DNA of 10,126 bases from DATGMB01 sp035293845 (lineage in GTDB: Bacteria; Acidobacteriota; Terriglobia; Bryobacterales; Bryobacteraceae): positions 1 to 10,126 of the forward strand of contig DATGMB010000059.1 of the NCBI GenBank assembly GCA_035293845.1, given 5' to 3'. This document shows, piece after piece, positions 1 through 4,515 of this stretch. Under the pieces are notes generated by a model. It saw nothing but the letters and a program-made list of their open reading frames with translations. It ran no database searches and was not told the DNA's origin. The position numbers and the translations under genes were made by a program. Within the stretch, counting starts at the first letter, position 1. Every line of letters begins with the position of its first letter.

Positions 1-315
1 CCCGGCGTCTACTACTTCACCCCGGCCGAGATCGCGAACTTCTCCGAGCCCGCCGCCGGCTTCATCGGCAGCTCCGGCCGCAACACCTTCCGCGGACCGG
101 GCTTCTTCAACATCGACGCGTCGCTGGTAAAGCGCTTCGAGCTGGCGGAACGGAAGTATGTGACCTTCCGGGCCGAAGCCTACAACCTGATCAACCACCC
201 GGATTTCGCCAACCCGAGCGTGAACTTCGGCGGGGTTGCGGCGACCTTCGGTAAGATCAGCAGTGTGGTCAACAATCCCCGCATCATGCAGCTCGCCCTC
301 CGCCTCGATTTCTAA
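1..315 (+). CDS. TonB-dependent receptor, Oar/carboxypeptidase-regulatory-like, C-terminal fragment
   Basis: The gene is cut by the left edge; frame 1 is open from base 1 to TAA at 313-315, giving the last 104 residues. These look like the end of an outer-membrane beta-barrel: a GPGFFNIDASLVKRF strand, then FRAEAYNLINHPDFANP, and a final strand LALRLDF ending in phenylalanine, the usual C-terminal signal for insertion by the BAM machinery. The RAEAYNLINHPDF segment is typical of the very large TonB-dependent receptors (carboxypeptidase-regulatory-like plug, Oar family) that are highly expanded in Acidobacteriota. Such proteins sit in the outer membrane and import large substrates, often glycan or siderophore compounds. 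The substrate cannot be told from this fragment. A strong terminator 30 bases downstream separates it from the ilv operon. The family call is recognition by eye; the N-terminal plug domain is not visible. Confidence 0.85.
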   Translation, partial: PGVYYFTPAEIANFSEPAAGFIGSSGRNTFRGPGFFNIDASLVKRFELAERKYVTFRAEAYNLINHPDFANPSVNFGGVAATFGKISSVVNNPRIMQLALRLDF

Positions 316-344
316 CGGCAGGGCTCACAACCGGGAGGAAAACG

Positions 345-373
345 AGGGGCAGGCCCAACGGCCTGCCCCTTTT
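345..373 (+). terminator. Intrinsic terminator after the receptor gene
   Basis: AGGGGCAGGC (345-354) pairs perfectly with GCCTGCCCCT (361-370) around a 6-base loop, giving a 10-bp GC-rich stem followed by TTT (371-373). It lies 30 bases after the receptor stop codon. Read on the other strand the same stem is followed by CGTTTT, so it may also stop weak transcription coming from the right. Confidence 0.85.
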
Positions 374-399
374 CACATCCGAAACTGCTCCAGAATGCC

Positions 400-468
400 T
401 CAGGATTTCAGATACTTGCGGAAATCGGTCGCCGTCATCCGCGAGTCGCTGTGGTAGAGGTAGTTCAT
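400..468 (-). CDS. Possible small ORF, 22 residues, unknown function
   Basis: On the minus strand an ATG at 468-466 opens a 22-codon frame ending in TGA at 402-400 (begins MNYLYHSDSR, ends FRKYLKS). A purine-rich GGCGGGAAG lies a few bases upstream and could act as a ribosome-binding site. An in-frame TAG lies eight codons upstream of the ATG, so this is not simply the tail of a longer open frame. It points toward the receptor gene and would end just before the bidirectional-looking terminator. I do not recognise the peptide. It could be a genuine small protein, a decayed remnant of a larger gene, or chance; the codon composition is plausible but too short to judge. Confidence 0.25.
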   Translation of the reverse strand: MNYLYHSDSRMTATDFRKYLKS

Positions 469-796
469 GGCGCTTCCCGCCTGTGATCGCTAGCTAGTCT
501 AGTCCCGTGCGGAAAGACCGCGCGCCGCTGGGTTCGCTTGGGTTCGTCTTGGGTTCGTTTGGAGAGCCGGTACTAGCCTCATATGTCTTTGAAAATCAGG
601 AAGATTCATTCCCGCACCGGCTCGCCGTTGGGTTCGTTTTGCATTTTTTTCAAGGCCGGAAATTGGCTTCGTTCCTTCAATTCCGCTGCGTCCGGCCCCG
701 AGCCAGTTAGCCAAAAGCCCGCAGGTCTGACGCTCTTCCCTGGCCTGCATCCCGGCCCCTAATGCCGCCATTAACAGAATTAATATGATTCAATTC
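469..796. other. Non-coding stretch upstream of the ilv promoter
   Basis: No convincing gene is present. Open frames on both strands here have unnatural compositions and no ribosome-binding site. The stretch holds three CTAG tetramers in 13 bases (490, 494, 499), the TGGGTTCG repeats listed separately, an 8-bp inverted repeat (GAGCCGGT 564-571, ACCGGCTC 616-623), and an AT-rich end (about 770-796) just before the promoter that could serve as an UP element. Confidence 0.6.
529..671. repeat. TGGGTTCG direct repeats, partly helically phased
   Basis: TGGGTTCG occurs at 529-536, 539-546, 550-557 and 629-636, with a one-mismatch copy TGGCTTCG at 664-671. The first three are 10 and 11 bp apart, close to one helical turn, so a protein binding them would meet all three on the same face of the helix. 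An inverted repeat (564-571 / 616-623) lies between the third and fourth copies. The arrangement could be a multi-site operator or a degraded genomic repeat element. The distance of more than 200 bp to the ilv promoter argues against a simple core-promoter role. Confidence 0.5.
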
Positions 797-825
797 TTGC
801 ATTTGCAAAACTTCTAGGCTACACT
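797..825 (+). promoter_or_regulatory. Sigma-70-type promoter of the ilv operon
   Basis: TTGCAT (797-802) and TACACT (820-825) are separated by exactly 17 bases, close to the TTGACA/TATAAT consensus, and are preceded by an AT-rich stretch. Transcription should start near 831-833. That would place the leader-peptide ATG (842) only about ten bases from the transcript 5' end. A TAATAT at 781-786 is an alternative -10 but has no acceptable -35 partner. Confidence 0.65.
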
Positions 826-841
826 CGAAATTGAGTTCGCG

Positions 842-940
842 ATGTTCATCCCCTCTACAGGCCGGCCGGGCAGTTCCATTCTCCGCATCGCCATTCCTGT
901 AGTCATTATTATTCTGGTCATCGTAGCCGGCCCCGCGTAG
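842..940 (+). CDS. ilv operon leader peptide (attenuator), 32 residues
   Basis: ATG at 842 to TAG at 938-940 encodes 32 residues. Residues 13-28 read ILRIAIPVVIIILVIV: 13 of 16 are isoleucine, valine or leucine. The whole peptide has 8 Ile, 4 Val and 2 Leu. TTGAG (831-835) lies six bases before the ATG as a weak ribosome-binding site. The peptide product probably has no function of its own. As in the E. coli ilvGMEDA leader, the ribosome's speed over these codons would report tRNA charging and choose between the downstream antiterminator and terminator. Five of the eight Ile codons are ATT and two of the four Val codons GTA, whereas ilvB mostly uses ATC for Ile; uncommon codons would sharpen the sensing. 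The position between promoter and terminator, directly before ilvB, makes the assignment strong. Translation itself is not proven. Confidence 0.85.
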   Translation: MFIPSTGRPGSSILRIAIPVVIIILVIVAGPA

Positions 941-978
941 GCCGCGGAACTCAAGGTTCCCAAGGCCATCGGCGGGGC
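860..978 (+). promoter_or_regulatory. Protector and antiterminator pairings of the ilv attenuator
   Basis: Two alternative structures precede the terminator. Protector: GGCCGGC (860-866) pairs with GCCGGCC (926-932), 7 bp, enclosing the Ile/Val/Leu codons. Antiterminator: GCCCCGC (930-936) pairs with GCGGGGC (972-978), 7 bp, continued by GGCC (940-943) with GGCC (964-967) across a small internal loop. The antiterminator consumes the 5' arm of the terminator (962-973), so the two are mutually exclusive. A ribosome stalled within codons 13-25 would break the protector but leave 930-943 free, so the antiterminator forms and transcription continues. A ribosome reaching the stop codon at 938-940 would cover 930-943, so the terminator forms. 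The pairings were found by eye; no folding energies were computed. Confidence 0.7.
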
Positions 979-1012
979 AAGAAAAACCCGGCCGATGGCC
1001 TTTTTTGTTTTT
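962..1012 (+). terminator. Attenuator terminator upstream of ilvB
   Basis: AAGGCCATCGGC (962-973) pairs perfectly over 12 bp with GCCGATGGCCTT (991-1002), followed by a T-rich tail (six T at 1001-1006, then G and five more T to 1012). It is a strong intrinsic terminator located inside the transcription unit, 22 bases after the leader-peptide stop and 65 bases before ilvB. Nothing longer than the leader peptide is encoded between promoter and terminator, which is the hallmark of attenuation. A small GGAAC/GTTCC hairpin (946-950 / 956-960) sits just before it. Confidence 0.9.
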
Positions 1013-1077
1013 GTTGGGGCGGGACCTCCGGAACGATCCCTAACCGGATGTCCGGCCCGTATCGAGGCAAAGATTCT

Positions 1078-2811
1078 ATGTCGACTTTGATGAGCGGCGC
1101 GCAGATGTTACTCGAATGCCTGGCGCGCGAAGGCGTGGATTGCATTTTCGGATATCCGGGCGGCGTCACGCTGCCTTTCTACGACGTTCTTTACGAGCAC
1201 CACATTCGCCACGTCCTGGTGCGCCACGAGGAGAACGCCGCGTTCGCCGCGGAAGGCTACGCGCGCGCCACGGGCAAAGTGGGGGTCTGCTGCGCGACCT
1301 CAGGCCCCGGCGCGACCAACCTCACCACCGGACTGGTCGACGCCATGATGGATTCCATCCCGATCGTCGCGCTCACCGGGCAGGTGTCCAGTAAGCTCAT
1401 CGGGTCGGATGCCTTCCAAGAGGCCGACACCTTCGGCATCACCCGCCCCTGCACCAAGCACAATTACCTGATCAAGCGCCTGGAAGACCTGCCGCAGATC
1501 ATTCACGAAGCCTTTTATATCGCGGCCAGCGGCCGGCCCGGACCGGTGCTGGTGGATATCACCAAGGACGTGCTGCAGGGCCAGGGCCACTACGCTCCGG
1601 TCAACTCCATCCACCTGCCCGGCTATAAGGTCTTTACCGAGGGCCACACCGGCCAGATCCGCCGCGCGGCGCAGATGGTGCAGGAAGCGGAGCGGCCGCT
1701 GGTGTACGCCGGCGGCGGCATCATCGCGGCCGGCGCGGCGAACGAGTTGCGTGAGTTCGTGGAGCTCACCGACACCCCCGCCGTCAATACGCTGATGGGC
1801 CTGGGCGGCCTGCCTTCCGACCACCCGAATTTCATCTCCATGCCGGGCATGCACGGCAGCTACGCGGCCAATATGGCGATGACCCACGCCGATCTGCTGA
1901 TCGCTCTCGGCGTGCGCTTCGATGACCGCGTCACCGGCCGCCTCGCCGCCTTCGCGCCGCACGCCAAGGTGATCCACGTCGATATCGATCCCGCCGAAGT
2001 CGGCAAGAACCGCGCGCCGGATGTCCCCATCGTGGGGGACGTCAAGCGCGTGCTCGCCAAGCTGAACAAGCTGCTGGCGGAAAGCGAAGCGAAGCCCTCC
2101 GAAAAGCTTAGCGCCGCCCGCCGCGCCTGGTGGCACCGCATCCGCGAGTGGAAGGCCGAGCATCCGCTCCAGGCCGTCACGTCCGATACCGAAATCAAGC
2201 CGCAGCACCTGATGGCGGAAATCGACCGGCTCTCCGGCGGCCAGGCGATCGTGACCAGTGACGTCGGCCAGCATCAGATGTGGGCGGCGCAGCTCCTGCG
2301 CTTCCGCGAGCCGCGGTTGTGGATCAACTCGGGCGGCCTCGGTTCGATGGGCTTCGGCCTGCCCGCCGCGATCGGCGCGCAGTTCGCCCGCCCGGACAAG
2401 CTGGTCTTCTCGATCGTCGGCGACGGCGGCTTTCAAATGTCGATCCCGGAGCTCGCGACGGTCTCCAGCTACGGACTGCCCATCAAAATCGTCGTCATGA
2501 ACAACGGCTATCTCGGAATGGTGCGGCAGTGGCAGACGCTGTTCTATAACCACCGCCTGAGCGCCGTCGAGCTCGATTGCTTCCCGGACGCCGAAAAGCT
2601 CGCCGCGGCCTACGGCTTCAAGGGCCGCACCATCGAGAAGCCTTGGGAGCTCGCGCCCGCCCTCGAAGAGGCAGTCAAGGAACCCGGTCCGTATCTGCTC
2701 AACGTGCGCGTGTCGCCGCTCGAAAACGTCTACCCCATGGTTCCGGCGGGCGGAGCCATCAACGAAATGGTCCTCGGGCCGCCGCAACCGGCGGCGGTGC
2801 CGGCGAAATGA
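1078..2811 (+). CDS. ilvB: Acetolactate synthase, large catalytic subunit
   Basis: This is the catalytic subunit of acetohydroxyacid synthase, a cytoplasmic ThDP-, Mg- and FAD-dependent enzyme. It condenses two pyruvates to acetolactate (valine/leucine route) or pyruvate with 2-oxobutyrate to acetohydroxybutyrate (isoleucine route). With the start at 1078 it has 577 residues, normal for the family. Visible landmarks are GYPGGVTLPFYD near residue 25, the RHEENAAFAAEGYARATG block with the ThDP-activating Glu at about 51, SGPGATN, a central FAD/oxidoreductase-like domain, and the C-terminal ThDP site GDGGF (448-452) with NNGYLGMVRQWQ from 475. ATG 1078 is chosen over ATG 1048 because GAGG (1064-1067) lies ten bases upstream, the 1048 ATG has no ribosome-binding site, and the conserved N-terminus begins right after 1078. 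Twelve bases separate it from ilvN. Expression is probably set by the upstream attenuator. Confidence 0.97.
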   Translation: MSTLMSGAQMLLECLAREGVDCIFGYPGGVTLPFYDVLYEHHIRHVLVRHEENAAFAAEGYARATGKVGVCCATSGPGATNLTTGLVDAMMDSIPIVALTGQVSSKLIGSDAFQEADTFGITRPCTKHNYLIKRLEDLPQIIHEAFYIAASGRPGPVLVDITKDVLQGQGHYAPVNSIHLPGYKVFTEGHTGQIRRAAQMVQEAERPLVYAGGGIIAAGAANELREFVELTDTPAVNTLMGLGGLPSDHPNFISMPGMHGSYAANMAMTHADLLIALGVRFDDRVTGRLAAFAPHAKVIHVDIDPAEVGKNRAPDVPIVGDVKRVLAKLNKLLAESEAKPSEKLSAARRAWWHRIREWKAEHPLQAVTSDTEIKPQHLMAEIDRLSGGQAIVTSDVGQHQMWAAQLLRFREPRLWINSGGLGSMGFGLPAAIGAQFARPDKLVFSIVGDGGFQMSIPELATVSSYGLPIKIVVMNNGYLGMVRQWQTLFYNHRLSAVELDCFPDAEKLAAAYGFKGRTIEKPWELAPALEEAVKEPGPYLLNVRVSPLENVYPMVPAGGAINEMVLGPPQPAAVPAK

Positions 2812-2823
2812 TCGGGTGAACTC

Positions 2824-3369
2824 ATGCTGCAAGTCATTTCTTTATTACTCGAAAATAAGCCCGGCGCGCTGATGCGCGTGACGGGCCTGCTCACGCAGCG
2901 CGGCTACAACATCGAAAGCCTGACCGTCGCCCGCACGCTCGATCCCGAGCTTTCCCGCATGACCATCGTGGTCGACGTGGAAGATAACCAGCGCGCCCAG
3001 GTGATCAAGCAGATGAACAAGCTGATCAACGTGCTGCAGGCCACCGACCTGACCGACTCCCCCGCCGTCTGCCGCGAGCTGGTGCTGCTGCGCGTGCGCA
3101 CGCCGCAGGAGAGCCGCACCGCGGTGCTCAAGGAGGCGGAGATCTTCGGCGGGCGCGTGGCCGATTCCTCGCCCGAAGGCTTCGCCATCGAGGTGACGGG
3201 CGACCCGGAGAAGCTCAACGCCTTCATCGATGTGATGCGCAGCTACGGGGAGATCGATGTCACCCGCTCGGGATCGCTCGCCATCGCGCTCGAGGCCAAG
3301 CGGCTGAAACTGCAGCCGCCCGTGCCGACGCGCGCCGGCAGAGCGGAAGAGAAGGTTAGTGCAAGTTAG
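2824..3369 (+). CDS. ilvN: Acetolactate synthase, small regulatory subunit
   Basis: This 181-residue protein is the regulatory partner of IlvB. An N-terminal ACT domain (about residues 2-75) contains ENKPGALMRVTGLLTQRGYNIESLTVA, with LSRMTIVV after it, closely matching IlvH/IlvN proteins; this domain binds valine for feedback inhibition. The C-terminal half (about 80-160) is the ALS_ss_C domain, with EIFGGRVADSSPEGFAIEVTG and a GEIDVTRSGSLAI strand. It is some 15 residues longer at the C-terminus than E. coli IlvH, ending in a charged, apparently disordered tail. It starts 12 bases after ilvB with GGGTGA as a plausible ribosome-binding site. The symbol ilvH would be equally acceptable. Confidence 0.95.
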   Translation: MLQVISLLLENKPGALMRVTGLLTQRGYNIESLTVARTLDPELSRMTIVVDVEDNQRAQVIKQMNKLINVLQATDLTDSPAVCRELVLLRVRTPQESRTAVLKEAEIFGGRVADSSPEGFAIEVTGDPEKLNAFIDVMRSYGEIDVTRSGSLAIALEAKRLKLQPPVPTRAGRAEEKVSAS

Positions 3370-3395
3370 CGCAGGCCCATCAGCCTGCGCTCTAC
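3366..3395. repeat. Palindromic hairpin between ilvN and ilvC
   Basis: GCGCAGGC (3369-3376) and GCCTGCGC (3383-3390) form a perfect 8-bp stem with a 6-base loop. There is no following T-run, so it is not a typical terminator. It starts on the last base of ilvN and fills most of the 35-base gap. It looks like a REP-type intergenic palindrome or an mRNA processing/stability hairpin that could adjust ilvC levels relative to ilvBN. Confidence 0.6.
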
Positions 3396-3404
3396 GGAGA
3401 CTCA

Positions 3405-4418
3405 ATGGCCAAACGCTACTACGAAAAAGACGGAAATCCCGAACTACTGAACGGCCGCACCGTGGCCATCATCGGCTATGGCAGCCAGGGCCACGCCCAC
3501 GCGCTCAATCTGCGCGATTCCGGCGTCGACGTTGTGGTCGGCCTGCATCAAGGCAGCCGGTCCCGGGCGAAGGCCGAAGCCACCGGCCTGCGCGTCCTCA
3601 CCACGGCCGAGGCCGCCAAGGCCGCCGATGTGGTGATGATTCTGGTTCCGGATCACATCCAGGCCGATCTATATCACAGCGAAATCCAGCCGCACATGAC
3701 GCCGGGCAAGACCCTGATGTTCGCCCATGGCTTCAACATCCACTTCGGCCAGATCGCGCCGCCCGCAGGCGTGGATGTTTCGATGGTCGCGCCCAAGGCG
3801 CCGGGCCATCGCGTGCGTGAGCTGTATACCGAAGGTGTCGGCGTCCCGGCGCTGGTCGCGGTGCATCAGAACGCCACCGGCCAGGCGCTCGAGCGCGCGC
3901 TCGCTTACGCGCTCGCGCTCGGCTGCCTCAAGGCGGGCGTCATCGAAACCACCTTCCGCGAAGAGACCGAAAGCGATCTGTTCGGTGAGCAGGCAGTCCT
4001 CTGCGGCGGCGCGAGCGAGCTGATTCGCGCGGGTTTCGAAACGCTCGTCGCTGCTGGTTACGCGCCCGAGATCGCCTATTTCGAGTGCCTGCACGAGCTC
4101 AAGCTGATCGTCGACCTGATCCAGGAAGGCGGCTTGAGCTACATGCGCTACTCGATCTCGGATACCGCCGAATACGGCGACTACACGCGCGGCCCGCGCA
4201 TCGTCAACGAGCAGACGCGCGCCGAAATGAAGAAGATCCTTTCCGAAATCCAGTCCGGCGAATTTGCCCGCCAGTGGATCGAGGAAAACAAGACCGGCCG
4301 CAAGAACTTCCTCGCCATGCGCGAGAAAGCCTCCAAGCAGCCGCTCGAAACCGTCGGCGCCGAGCTGCGCGAAATGATGACGTTTTTGAAAAAGCGAAAG
4401 GAAGCAGGAGTGCCGTAA
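3405..4418 (+). CDS. ilvC: Ketol-acid reductoisomerase, class I (NADP+)
   Basis: The enzyme converts acetolactate or acetohydroxybutyrate to the dihydroxy acid by Mg-dependent alkyl migration and NAD(P)H-dependent reduction, the second common step of Val/Leu/Ile synthesis. The 337 residues fit the short class I form. The Rossmann motif is GYGSQGHAHALNLRDSG (residues 24-40). The cofactor loop GLHQGSRSRAKAEATG, with Ser51, Arg52 and Ser53, suggests NADPH preference. The active site shows FAHGFNIHF (His108), PKAPGH, and the metal ligands Asp191 and Glu195 in DLFGEQAVLCGG, Glu227 and Glu231 in ECLHELKLIVDLI, and Ser252 in SISDTAEYGDY. All key residues are present. CGGAGA about ten bases before the ATG is the ribosome-binding site. 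It follows ilvN by 35 bases, filled largely by a hairpin. Confidence 0.97.
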   Translation: MAKRYYEKDGNPELLNGRTVAIIGYGSQGHAHALNLRDSGVDVVVGLHQGSRSRAKAEATGLRVLTTAEAAKAADVVMILVPDHIQADLYHSEIQPHMTPGKTLMFAHGFNIHFGQIAPPAGVDVSMVAPKAPGHRVRELYTEGVGVPALVAVHQNATGQALERALAYALALGCLKAGVIETTFREETESDLFGEQAVLCGGASELIRAGFETLVAAGYAPEIAYFECLHELKLIVDLIQEGGLSYMRYSISDTAEYGDYTRGPRIVNEQTRAEMKKILSEIQSGEFARQWIEENKTGRKNFLAMREKASKQPLETVGAELREMMTFLKKRKEAGVP

Positions 4419-4428
4419 GAAGAAGGGA

Positions 4429-4500
4429 GACAGGAGTCAGAAGACAGGAGCTGCGACGGGCGTCCCCGCTCCTAACTCCTGACTCCTGACTCCTGACTCC
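4429..4500. repeat. Inverted arrays of a GTCAGGA heptamer between ilvC and cimA
   Basis: Three heptamers in one orientation (GACAGGA 4429-4435, GTCAGAA 4436-4442, GACAGGA 4443-4449) face four in the complementary orientation (CTCCTAA 4469-4475, then CTCCTGA at 4476, 4483 and 4490), followed by a partial unit to 4500. The arms 4429-4451 and 4468-4490 can pair in 19 of 23 positions around a 16-base loop, giving a long imperfect hairpin in the operon mRNA. It ends four bases before the cimA ribosome-binding site. It resembles the short tandemly repeated repetitive sequences known in cyanobacterial intergenic regions. Confidence 0.75.
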
Positions 4501-4515
4501 CCCGAGGTAGCCACT

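Noticed and set aside
499..771. Overlapping open frames on both strands in the repeat region
   Set aside because: The translations reflect the TGGGTTCG repeats and lack ribosome-binding sites or protein-like composition.
1048..1077. Upstream ATG as the ilvB start
   Set aside because: No Shine-Dalgarno sequence precedes it, the ten added residues are not typical of the family, and ATG 1078 has GAGG at suitable distance.
826..1077. T-box riboswitch as the explanation of the ilv leader
   Set aside because: No T-box consensus or specifier stem was seen, the leader is too short, and a codon-rich leader ORF with competing stems explains the region better.
1300..2832. Long open frame on the minus strand opposite ilvB (about 510 codons)
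   Set aside because: Its translation is low-complexity and rich in Arg, Asp, Gly and His, as expected for the antisense of a GC-rich gene. It has no motifs, and the plus strand is unambiguous ilvB.
4429..4500. CRISPR array
   Set aside because: The units are 7 bp without spacers and occur in both orientations; no cas genes are present.
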